Part shown: one piece after another, positions 44,523-52,136 of the stretch | Layout: each line of letters opens with the position of its first letter | Position numbering within the stretch: position 1 is the stretch's first letter | Assembly: GCF_023333595.1 (NCBI RefSeq) | Contig: NZ_JAIQZM010000037.1 | Coordinates: 1 to 61,967, forward strand | Direction of reading: 5' to 3' | Length of the DNA: 61,967 bases | Source: Argonema galeatum A003/A1 | Lineage (GTDB): Bacteria; Cyanobacteriota; Cyanobacteriia; Cyanobacteriales; Aerosakkonemataceae | The notes under the pieces: generated by a model | Databases searched by the model: none | Told to the model about the DNA's origin: nothing | What the model saw: only the letters and a program-made list of their open reading frames with translations | Made by a program: the position numbers and the translations under genes

Positions 44523-46028
44523 TCAAATATCCTTCCGCCAGTATTCCAATCCAGTTACAATTGCCTCTTCTAACCACTTGCTGAAACGCTCTTGAAGGTG
44601 ATTAACTTCATCTGCGTATGAGAACTGAAATGGTGATTCAGTCAAAGGCTGAATATCATTAATATTAGCCTCACCCTCTTCGGTTGAATCTTTGCGATAG
44701 GCACAAGCCGAACAAACCAATATTCCCAAGTGTTCCCGTCCCAAAACATGAAATGATAACAACATTTCCGTCCGTGATTCCATTTCGATCGCGAGCCGAA
44801 CCCAACTATTATAGCTTTGAAGGTTGGCAAAATACCGCTGTTTTTTTGCTACCTCTATAATTTGATAACGGTGATAATACGAGCGCTCGTCTGTTGCTGA
44901 TGCTTTATTAGCGTAGATATTGGCATCCGGGACTACGTTCTGTAGAGCTATTTTGATTTCTGCGGACAGGTATTGAAAACGACGGAATGCCACATCAAAT
45001 AAAGTAGCGGCGTATTCTTCAGCTTTTTTACATCGCTCCGAAATTGAGGCTGACTGACGTTGTTTTAACGTTTCGGTAATAGATTCTAAGATGCTGCGAG
45101 TCTGCCTAGTTTCTGACAAGACTTGGCCTGATAAGCTAAGACTACGAATAAAACCCTGTTTCTGGCTTTCAGCGAACAAATTAATCAAGCTAGAAAGATC
45201 GCCTCCATCTGCCTCCTCTAAAGCCGCAATATAAGCAAATCGGTCATCACGAGTTAGTACAAGGGGAAACCAGCCAGCCTGAATAAAAACCAAGCTGCCG
45301 AGACAACGGGCGACCCGACCATTCCCATCTTGAAAGGGATGAATTTGTGTGAATCGGTGGTGCAGCCATGCAGCTTCCACTTCCGGCGCAACTTGACTCT
45401 GTTGATGTTGATAATGCCATTGGATCAGGTTGTCTATTTCAGAAGCAACCTGCTCAGGTGGAGAATACTCATGGATTTTACCGTCAGGTCGCAAGGGATT
45501 ATTAGGCCATTTCTTCCACTCACCCCGTAACAATGGTATGCGGATAATTTCGCCCGTTGATGGAACTATAGCCTCAGTTGTTGCTTGATTCCCAGTCAGA
45601 ACCTGATGCAGTTGCTTGATGTAGAAGCTAGTTAGGGAACGTTGTCCACCCACAAAGTCGAACAATCCTTCAACAGCGGCTTCCTGATCTCGAATTAACG
45701 CGATCACTTCTTTGGGAGGTCGATCTGTAGCGCCGTGTGGAATTAAAGCTTCATCAATTCCTTGCTCGATTAAGAGACGGGTAATCCCTCGATCGATCGT
45801 ATACAAACGCTCGATAATGCCAGTTTCAATGGCGATTTCGCGTCGCATTTTTGCCATGAACGCTTTGAATGCACCAGACTCGCGCAAGCGGTCAGCTTGT
45901 TCGTTCCAAACAGTGACTAAGGGCGGCAGTTCTGAACTAGCCATCGCCTGCCAGTTTTGAGGTAAATCGTCAATAGGTTGCCATTCCATCGGTTTAGGAT
46001 AAGTAATGATAAATTCTTGCTCTATCAT
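44523..46028 (-). CDS. Fic family protein (AMP-transferase fold)
   Basis: 501 residues. The Fic core is intact: HPFQDGNGRVAR (His230 to Arg241) with the catalytic His, the phosphate-binding GNGR and the last Arg; the upstream flap region EWKKWPNNPLRPDGKIHEY is present. Fic enzymes transfer AMP (or other phosphate-linked groups) to Ser/Thr/Tyr of target proteins. An N-terminal helix carries TGIIER (69-74), in the place of the inhibitory S/T-x-x-x-E-G/N motif; Glu73 is kept, the last position is Arg. The C-terminal 180 residues are a helical/winged-helix-like region. It is the last gene of a minus-strand row after gyrA and a phosphatase, 10 bases from the latter. Confidence 0.9.
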   Translation of the reverse strand: MIEQEFIITYPKPMEWQPIDDLPQNWQAMASSELPPLVTVWNEQADRLRESGAFKAFMAKMRREIAIETGIIERLYTIDRGITRLLIEQGIDEALIPHGATDRPPKEVIALIRDQEAAVEGLFDFVGGQRSLTSFYIKQLHQVLTGNQATTEAIVPSTGEIIRIPLLRGEWKKWPNNPLRPDGKIHEYSPPEQVASEIDNLIQWHYQHQQSQVAPEVEAAWLHHRFTQIHPFQDGNGRVARCLGSLVFIQAGWFPLVLTRDDRFAYIAALEEADGGDLSSLINLFAESQKQGFIRSLSLSGQVLSETRQTRSILESITETLKQRQSASISERCKKAEEYAATLFDVAFRRFQYLSAEIKIALQNVVPDANIYANKASATDERSYYHRYQIIEVAKKQRYFANLQSYNSWVRLAIEMESRTEMLLSFHVLGREHLGILVCSACAYRKDSTEEGEANINDIQPLTESPFQFSYADEVNHLQERFSKWLEEAIVTGLEYWRKDI

Positions 46029-46038
46029 CTCAATAACC

Positions 46039-46704
46039 TTAAATTAAAAATAGCCGTTTCTGACCCGCTTGATTTGCTTGCCAAACTTTGCCACTTGTTA
46101 CATCCAAACAAGTTAGCCAACCGTTTCCGTAAGCCCAAGTATCGATACCAATAGCATGACCTAGATTGAGCGGAATACCGCTTTCTTGAGTGTCGTGTCC
46201 GTAAACCATAGTTTTGCCGGAAAAGTGCGGGGATGGTCGATCGCATAACCCCCAAAACAGCACAAACTCCGGTTGTTCCGCTAGCGGTAAATCTGGATCG
46301 GCATCGGCGTGTACGAAAAAATGCGTGTCTGTTTCGTACCAATTTACACACTTATTTTCAAGAAAATCCCAGTGACTTTCGGGGATATCCTGCAAACTTT
46401 TGCGATCGCTCTCCAGCGAATAAGACGCAAGCGTTGCCTCTCCACCCCAGGACAGCCACGCTAGCAGCTTCCCATCGGCACGAGAGTTCAGCATAATCTG
46501 CTCGTGATTGCCCCGTAGAGGCACAAGTAGCCCCTTCTCGTGCAGTGCAATCAGTCGCTCTATAACGCCTTTAGCATCCGGGCCGTGGTCTACGTAGTCC
46601 CCAAGAGTAATAATTCGATCTTCCGGCTGCGGGTTTACGGCAGCGAGGAGGGCATCTAAAGCGATCGAGCAACCGTGAATGTCACCAATGGCAAGGATAC
46701 GCAT
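46039..46704 (-). CDS. PPP-family metallophosphoesterase
   Basis: 221 residues from ATG 46704. GDIHGC, GDYVDHGP, GNHEQIM, then FVHADAD and VYGHD give all metal ligands of the PPP/ApaH family. DHGP in place of DRGP is a variation in the second motif. It resembles the protein at 26966 and the bis(5'-nucleosyl)-tetraphosphatase/PrpA group. It is 10 bases upstream of the Fic gene and 52 bases downstream of gyrA, with an A/T palindrome between. A phosphatase next to a Fic protein might reverse or modulate its action or simply handle dinucleotides; that is inference. Confidence 0.88.
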   Translation of the reverse strand: MRILAIGDIHGCSIALDALLAAVNPQPEDRIITLGDYVDHGPDAKGVIERLIALHEKGLLVPLRGNHEQIMLNSRADGKLLAWLSWGGEATLASYSLESDRKSLQDIPESHWDFLENKCVNWYETDTHFFVHADADPDLPLAEQPEFVLFWGLCDRPSPHFSGKTMVYGHDTQESGIPLNLGHAIGIDTWAYGNGWLTCLDVTSGKVWQANQAGQKRLFLI

Positions 46705-46710
46705 AATCAA

Positions 46711-46751
46711 TTTTAGATTTTAGATTTAATTACAATCTAAAATCTAAAATT
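46711..46751 (-). terminator. A/T-rich palindrome between gyrA and the phosphatase gene
   Basis: Arms TTTTAGATTTTAGATT and AATCTAAAATCTAAAA (16 bp) around TAATTAC form a perfect stem directly after the gyrA stop. It has no G/C clamp, so it may be a weak terminator, a processing site or one of the many repeat elements. Confidence 0.55.
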
Positions 46752-46756
46752 TGAAA

Positions 46757-49306
46757 TTAGGCAATGACTACGTTGATGACTTTTTCTTCTGGTTTTAGCT
46801 GAACGATACGATCGCCCGTTCCATCTTTACCCCAGAACTTCATCCCATCCGCAGCTATTCTCACCACCCGCTGCGTATTCGTCACCACAATCGCTTCAGC
46901 TTTCGGCGCAGCCACTACCATCGCAGCCAAAGCGTCCGACTTGCTCGTAAACTGAAGCGCCTGAGTGCCAATATTACCAAGTTGAGATAGTGGCATAGCG
47001 CTCACCGGCAGACGTTTGACATACCCCAATTGAGAAACCAGTAAGAGGCTCTGATTTGGCAAAGTCGTACAAGCGCCAACCACCAGCTCGGAACGTCGCA
47101 GCCGCAATGCTTGCAGCCCTTGAGCCGTCCGTCCCATCATCGGCAATTGGTCATCATTTACCTGGAGTCGCAATAGGCGTCCGCCGCTAGTCGCCAAAAT
47201 CACTTCTTCCTTAGCAGCGATGAGATGAGCGTACAATAATTGGTCATCATCCTTTAGCTTCATGAGCGTCACACCGCGACGAGTTAAGTTGGCAAATTCT
47301 AAAAGTGCCAAACGCTTGATCCGTCCCTGCTGGGTGAATAGCACCAAACTGCCTTTCTCCAAAGCGTCAGGTAACATAAAGTGGGTTGCCAGCGTTTCTG
47401 GAGTTTCCTTAGCTCCCGGTAACAAGGTAACGAGAGGCGTTCCCTTACTTGCGCCAGATGTCGGCGGAATGTCGCCAATTTTAACTGGGTAGGCTTTGCC
47501 ACTGCTAGTTACTACCACCAAATCTGTTTCAGTGGTAGTTGTCTGAGTCTTGACAACAAAGTCATCATTTGGTTTCAAAGATGCAGATTTATTGCCATTT
47601 TTTGACAACCGTCGCACATAGCCTTTATGGGTAAATTCTACGATCGCCTCTTCTGGAGGTGGAGAGGTGAAAAGTGAGGGTTGTTGCGTTTCTGCCTTCT
47701 GAGTCTTAGATTTTTCTTTCTTCTCCCGCTCTCCCGCTCTCCCGCTCTCCCGCTCTCCCGCTCTCCCGCTCTCCCGCTCTGCTGGTGTTCCAGGACTAGC
47801 TTTAATCCGAGTGCGACGGGGATCGCCGTACTTGCGTTTAAGCGATCGCAAATCCTTTTTGAGAGTTTTGAGGAACTCGCTGCGATCGCTCAACAACCTC
47901 TCCAGCTGACTAATCCGATTTGTCAATTCGTCAAACTCTGTCTGCAACTGCTGTCTTTCCAAACCAGTCAGACGTCGCAGCGGCATTGCCAAAATAGCAT
48001 CAGATTGGCTAGAGCTAAAATTAAACTGACTCTGGAACGTTAGTTTTGCCGTACTCCCATCTGGCGCATTCCTGAGAACTTCAATCACCGCATCCAACTG
48101 CTCCAGCGCCCCCATCAACCCTTCCACCAAGTGCAGGCGTTTCTGAGCTTGCGATCGTTCGTAGTTATATTGCCTAGTGAGAGTTTCTTCTCGGAAGCGC
48201 AAGAACTCCTGCAATAACTGCCTCAGAGTCAGCTGGCGCGGCTGTCCATCCACCAGCGCTAGCATATTCGCCCCGAAGTTACTGCACAGAGCAGTTTGCT
48301 TGTAGAGATGGTCTAAAACCTCTTTGTGGTTGGCATCTCGTTTGATTTCAATTACTACGCGCATCCCTTCGCGATCGCTCTCATCCCGGATATCCGCAAT
48401 CCCTTCAATTTTTCCATGATTGACCAATTCAGCGATCTTTTCAATCCAGCCCGCCTTATTTACCTGGAAAGGCAACTCTGTAATTACGATCGCCGTCCGG
48501 TTTTGAACCTTCGATTTAGAAGATGATCGACGGCTGATTTCCTCAATCTTAACAACTCCCCGCACAGCAATACTGCCCTTGCTGGTGGTATAAGCTTCTC
48601 GAATTCCCTCCCTTCCCACGATTTCGCCGCCAGTGGGGAAATCAGGCCCCGGAATCAAATCTAGCAACTTATCTTCTGGCAAATCAGGATTATCAATGAG
48701 GGCAATCAAACCATCCACCACTTCCCCCAAGTTGTGCGGCGGTACATTCGTTGCCATTCCCACAGCAATCCCAGCGCAACCGTTGAGTAATAAAATTGGC
48801 AGCTGAGCGGGCAATACAACTGGTTCGGCTTGAGAATTATCAAAATTGGGGGTAAAGTCAACCGTAGCCTCCCCAATTTCGCTCAGCAACGCCTCGTGGC
48901 CAATGGGCGCGAGGCGCGTTTCCGTGTAACGCATCGCTGCCGGTGGGTCGTTATCTACCGAACCAAAATTGCCGTGACCGCCGAGTAAGGGATATCGACA
49001 GGAAAAATCCTGCACCATCCGCACTAGAGCGTCATAAACCGCCTGGTCGCCGTGGGGGTGATATTTCCCCAGGACATCCCCGACCACGCGGGCACACTTG
49101 CGGTAGGGGCGGTCTGGCACCAGCCCTAATTCGTGCATCGCATACAATATGCGGCGGTGAACGGGCTTTAAGCCATCGCGAACATCGGGTAATGCCCTCC
49201 CAACTATGACACTCATGGCATATTCAAGATATGACCGTTGCATCTCCGTATGCAGGGCAGTGGTAATGACCTGTCCTGTTGAGAGAAGGTTCAGTTGTTT
49301 TGCCAT
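46757..49306 (-). CDS. gyrA: DNA gyrase / topoisomerase IV subunit A
   Basis: 849 residues. The breakage-reunion domain is complete: YAMSVIVGRALPDVRDGLKP near 30-48, KYHPHGDQAVYDALVR (81-96), RYTETRL with catalytic Tyr127. The pinwheel C-terminal domain spans about 560-849. Gyrase A is the usual cyanobacterial annotation, but I see no canonical GyrA box (Q-R/K-R-G-G-R/K-G) in the C-terminal domain, so a topoisomerase IV ParC-like activity is possible. Residue 88, equal to Ser83 of E. coli GyrA in the quinolone region, is Gln. An octamer-coded tract (GERESGRA type, about 509-528) separates the two domains. ATG at 49306. First gene of the row gyrA-phosphatase-Fic. Confidence 0.9.
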   Translation of the reverse strand: MAKQLNLLSTGQVITTALHTEMQRSYLEYAMSVIVGRALPDVRDGLKPVHRRILYAMHELGLVPDRPYRKCARVVGDVLGKYHPHGDQAVYDALVRMVQDFSCRYPLLGGHGNFGSVDNDPPAAMRYTETRLAPIGHEALLSEIGEATVDFTPNFDNSQAEPVVLPAQLPILLLNGCAGIAVGMATNVPPHNLGEVVDGLIALIDNPDLPEDKLLDLIPGPDFPTGGEIVGREGIREAYTTSKGSIAVRGVVKIEEISRRSSSKSKVQNRTAIVITELPFQVNKAGWIEKIAELVNHGKIEGIADIRDESDREGMRVVIEIKRDANHKEVLDHLYKQTALCSNFGANMLALVDGQPRQLTLRQLLQEFLRFREETLTRQYNYERSQAQKRLHLVEGLMGALEQLDAVIEVLRNAPDGSTAKLTFQSQFNFSSSQSDAILAMPLRRLTGLERQQLQTEFDELTNRISQLERLLSDRSEFLKTLKKDLRSLKRKYGDPRRTRIKASPGTPAERESGRAGERESGRAGEREKKEKSKTQKAETQQPSLFTSPPPEEAIVEFTHKGYVRRLSKNGNKSASLKPNDDFVVKTQTTTTETDLVVVTSSGKAYPVKIGDIPPTSGASKGTPLVTLLPGAKETPETLATHFMLPDALEKGSLVLFTQQGRIKRLALLEFANLTRRGVTLMKLKDDDQLLYAHLIAAKEEVILATSGGRLLRLQVNDDQLPMMGRTAQGLQALRLRRSELVVGACTTLPNQSLLLVSQLGYVKRLPVSAMPLSQLGNIGTQALQFTSKSDALAAMVVAAPKAEAIVVTNTQRVVRIAADGMKFWGKDGTGDRIVQLKPEEKVINVVIA
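47721..47781. repeat. CTCCCGCT octamer array inside gyrA
   Basis: About seven and a half exact copies of CTCCCGCT (GGGAGAGC family on the coding strand). Three octamers equal eight codons, giving the period GERESGRA. The same octamer is intergenic at 9290-9310. Confidence 0.95.
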
Positions 49307-49562
49307 GAGTCCGGATTCCTTACTTATGAGTGCAAAAAAATTAGGGGCTAGGGGAAGAGGGGCTAGGGGCTAGGGGGAAGAGGCTAGGGGGAACAGGGAA
49401 GAGAGAAGAGGGAAGGGGGAAGAATAAGTTAATAACTTATAACTTTCAACCGTCCCTAGCCCCTAGCCCCTAGCCCCTAGCCCCTTCTTCCATTTTCACA
49501 GTAGTATCAAACGGCAGGAGCCTAGACTGCCTTATTCTGAATCAAGCGAACAGGAAAAAGTT
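49307..49562. repeat. GGGGCTA / CCCCTAG complementary arrays
   Basis: Purine-rich AGGGGCTAGGGG units (about 49343-49420) and CCCTAGC units (49455-49485) that can pair with them fill the divergent gap between gyrA and the receiver gene. Promoters for both genes must lie in or around them. Confidence 0.85.
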
Positions 49563-49961
49563 ATGAGAACCGTTCTGATTGTGGAAGACGACCCGATTAA
49601 TTTGCGCGTTTTCTCGAAAATTCTGACCAAGCGAGGCGGTTTGGCGGTCAAGGGAACTGAAGATGTGGAAGAGGTGATGCAAATTGCCCAGTCTGGTAAA
49701 GCAGACATTATTTTGATGGATGTTTCCCTGCAACACAGCGTCTACCAGGGTAAGGCGGTAGACGGCATCAAGATCGCGCAGATGCTCAAGTCTGACCCCC
49801 AAACTGCCAATCTTCCCATTATCCTGGTCACGGCTCACGCGATGGAGGGCGATCGCGAAAACTTTCTCAAGCAAAGTGGTGCCGATGGCTACATTTCTAA
49901 GCCAGTGGTCGATCACCAACAGTTCGTGGATCAGATTATGGCACTGCTGCCAAAAGATTAA
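49563..49961 (+). CDS. Single-domain response regulator, DivK-like
   Basis: 132 residues, receiver only. VEDDP acidic pocket (8-11), phospho-acceptor Asp53 in ILMDVSLQ, switch Thr in VTAHAM and Lys in ISKP. The loop after Asp53 is about six residues longer than usual (SLQHSVYQGKAVDG instead of MMPxMDG). AGGAAA lies before the ATG at 49563. No kinase is next to it upstream; the permease-kinase row starts 2.2 kb downstream beyond a TnpB element. It lacks any output domain, so it should act by protein contact. Confidence 0.92.
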   Translation: MRTVLIVEDDPINLRVFSKILTKRGGLAVKGTEDVEEVMQIAQSGKADIILMDVSLQHSVYQGKAVDGIKIAQMLKSDPQTANLPIILVTAHAMEGDRENFLKQSGADGYISKPVVDHQQFVDQIMALLPKD

Positions 49962-50608
49962 AAACATAGATACATCCCATTTGCTGTCTTCAGGAGCCTG
50001 TCTCGGTTGCAGCACTCTGTGATTACCATTTTTGTTTTGTCTTGGAGTCGTTGCTACCAGGCTTCCTGAGCCAGTGTAATTAGTCGCCTTTTCCGATTTT
50101 GGATGCACTTGATGTAAAGATGCAAGGATTTTACTCCTCAAGATTCTGGAACAGAGCTGTGACTCCAAGGCTCTGGATTCTATTTTTAGCCAAAATCAGA
50201 CACCAACTGAGGGTTTCGATCGCTCCAAACTCCTCTTGAGTACATATGTACTATATTTAGGTGGCGGTAGCAAGCCCGCAGCGGAAGACAGACGAGAGGG
50301 GACAAGTGGGAGATTAGAAAAGAGGGTCGTGAAGATGAACGTAAATTATAGCTAGGGACTAGGGACTAGGGACTAGGGACTAGGGTAAGAAAAGTTTATT
50401 ATCAAGGGTTTGGTGGAATTAAGAATGCCCTAACCGATGAGAGCGGTTGCTATATTATAACGATCTCCCGCGCTAAAACCCACCGCCTTTAGGCGGTGGG
50501 TTTTAGCGCGGCCAGCACCTAATGGTGCCGTCAAGATTAAAAGCGAAACCCTTGCGTTTTATGAAATTAGTGTTACTATAACACCCATGATTAGCAGGTC
50601 GATAAATC
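49962..50608. other. 647-base region: receiver 3' flank, repeats and left end of the TnpB element
   Basis: After about 370 bases without recognisable features come GGGACTA heptamers (50353-50386), a TAGCAACCG-family arm (50415-50454) and the left-end hairpin of the IS element (50468-50511). A long minus-strand frame over the receiver gene continues here but is an antisense shadow. Confidence 0.75.
50353..50386. repeat. GGGACTA heptamer array
   Basis: Four to five copies of CTAGGGA directly upstream of the IS element. Confidence 0.92.
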
Positions 50609-51829
50609 ATGTTTGTTTACGAGTTTAAATGTCTGGGGACTACTAGGCAATATCAAGCAGTAGATGAAGCTATCCGCACCTCTCAATTCATCCGAAATAA
50701 GTGTTTAAGATACTGGATGGATAATCGTATGGTGAATGGATACGACTTAAATAAGTATACTGCGAGGTTGGCCAAAGAATTCCCTTTTGCAGATCAACTC
50801 AACTCGACAGCTAGACAAGCTTCTGCGGAGCGGTGTTGGTCAGGAATTACTAGATTCTTTGAGAACTGCAAAAATAAAATAGCAGGAAAAAAAGGATTCC
50901 CCAGATTCAAGAAACATCAACGTTCTGTAGAATACAATAAGTCTGGATGGTCACTATCTGAAGATAAAAAGTTCATCACTTTCACCGACAAGAACAAGAT
51001 TGGCAAGCTCAAGTTTGTCGGTACTCGCGATTTACACTTCTACCAAAAAACCGAGATTCAGCGAGTTAGATTAATCAAGCGTGCTGATGGCTATTACTGT
51101 CAGTTTGTGATTAGCTCAAACCTAGCAACTGAAGAGGATCAGCCCACGGGAAAGTGCATCGGTATAGATATGGGATTAGCTCATTTCTACACCGATAGCA
51201 ACGGTGAAAAGGCGGAAAATCCTCGTCACCTTAGAAAGTCAGAGAAAAGATTAAAATATCTTCAGTGTCGAGTTTATAAGAAGGTAAAAGGCTCCAAGAA
51301 TAAAAAGAAAGCGATTAACCAATTAGGTAGAAAACATCTAAAAGTCTCCCGCCAGCGTAAAGACTTTGCGGTGAAATTGGCAAGGTGCGTAATGAAATCT
51401 AATGATTTTGTGGCTTACGAAGACTTGAAGATTAAAAACATGGTAAAAAATCACAGTTTAGCTAAATCAATCAGTGATGTATCTTGGGGGATATTCAAGG
51501 AGTGGTTACAATACTATGCCTTAAAGTTTGGTAAGGTAGTTGTAGCGGTTTCACCTCACTACACATCCCAAGAATGTTCAAATTGTGGCGCAATAGTGAA
51601 GAAAACCCTATCAGTCCGTACCCATATTTGTAAATGTGGGTGTATTTTAGACAGGGACGAAAATGCTGCCATTAACATTCTGATGAAAGCTCTGAAACTG
51701 ATGGGGTATATAACAAATACGGTAGGGCATACCGAAATTAACGCTTGGGGAGAGAAGACCCTCTACTTGGATCTGGAAACAGTCCTTAAGCAAGGTCGCT
51801 CAATGAACCAAGAATCCCACCGCCTTTAG
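50609..51829 (+). CDS. tnpB: RNA-guided nuclease TnpB
   Basis: Full-length, 406 residues. The RuvC catalytic residues are Asp187 (GIDMGL), Glu271 (YEDLKI) and Asp350 (DRDENAA). The zinc finger is Cys323/Cys326 (CSNC) with Cys341/Cys343. N-terminal helix-turn-helix-like region and the GFPRFK motif near 96-101 are present. TnpB proteins cut DNA using a guide RNA made from the element's right end, next to a short transposon-adjacent motif, and so keep the element in the population. All catalytic residues are intact, so it may be active. ATG at 50609. Confidence 0.93.
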   Translation: MFVYEFKCLGTTRQYQAVDEAIRTSQFIRNKCLRYWMDNRMVNGYDLNKYTARLAKEFPFADQLNSTARQASAERCWSGITRFFENCKNKIAGKKGFPRFKKHQRSVEYNKSGWSLSEDKKFITFTDKNKIGKLKFVGTRDLHFYQKTEIQRVRLIKRADGYYCQFVISSNLATEEDQPTGKCIGIDMGLAHFYTDSNGEKAENPRHLRKSEKRLKYLQCRVYKKVKGSKNKKKAINQLGRKHLKVSRQRKDFAVKLARCVMKSNDFVAYEDLKIKNMVKNHSLAKSISDVSWGIFKEWLQYYALKFGKVVVAVSPHYTSQECSNCGAIVKKTLSVRTHICKCGCILDRDENAAINILMKALKLMGYITNTVGHTEINAWGEKTLYLDLETVLKQGRSMNQESHRL

Positions 51830-51845
51830 GGGTGGGAGTGTCAAG
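51700..51845 (+). ncRNA. Predicted guide (omega/re) RNA region of the TnpB element
   Basis: In IS605-type elements the guide RNA covers the 3' end of tnpB and the right end, with the guide just outside. The right-end hairpin (51815-51837) is where its terminal stem is expected. The 5' limit here is a guess; the guide would be read from about 51840 onward. Confidence 0.4.
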
Positions 51846-52136
51846 AAGAACAACTGTCGATTGTCCCGCAATTTTCGCTAAATTGCTAAAAATTCGATTA
51901 AAGTTCTCAGAAATATTTAAAGAAACTGTTAAAAACTAAAAATTAGGAACTTAACTGTGACAAAGAAAATATCAAATGGGAATTTTAAACAATAACATTA
52001 AATTTGACGCTGCCATCCGAGGTAGCAGCAGCTGGATAAAAACAACAGGTAAGCACCCAAGCGAGAGATGTTGAAGTCGTCTTTGCCGTCAAACAAGGCA
52101 GAAATTGCGTTTCACACAAGATGGTAGGTAAAGTTA
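51830..52136. other. 307-base region between tnpB and signalling cluster 2
   Basis: Right-end hairpin of the IS, then A/T-rich sequence, and a small GCTGCC...GGTAGC dyad at about 52010-52028. The promoter of the permease-kinase row is expected here. No gene seen. Confidence 0.65.

Larger units (their letters stand above)
50468..51845 (+). mobile_element. TnpB-only IS200/IS605-type element (IS1341-like)
   Basis: Left end: perfect 21-bp palindrome (50468-50511) with core CCCACCGCC/GGCGGTGGG. Right end: hairpin TCCCACC/GGTGGGA (51815-51837) sharing the CCACCGCCTTTAGG core and overlapping the tnpB stop. No tnpA transposase gene lies in or next to it, so the element must move with a TnpA from elsewhere or is immobile. 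The exact boundaries cannot be set without an empty site; a few bases beyond the right hairpin are included. It sits immediately after a TAGCAACCG-family repeat and separates a receiver gene from signalling cluster 2. Confidence 0.82.

Noticed and set aside
49542..50168. 208-codon minus-strand frame opposite the receiver gene at 49563
   Set aside because: It is antisense to a clear receiver domain with all its motifs and has no family features of its own.
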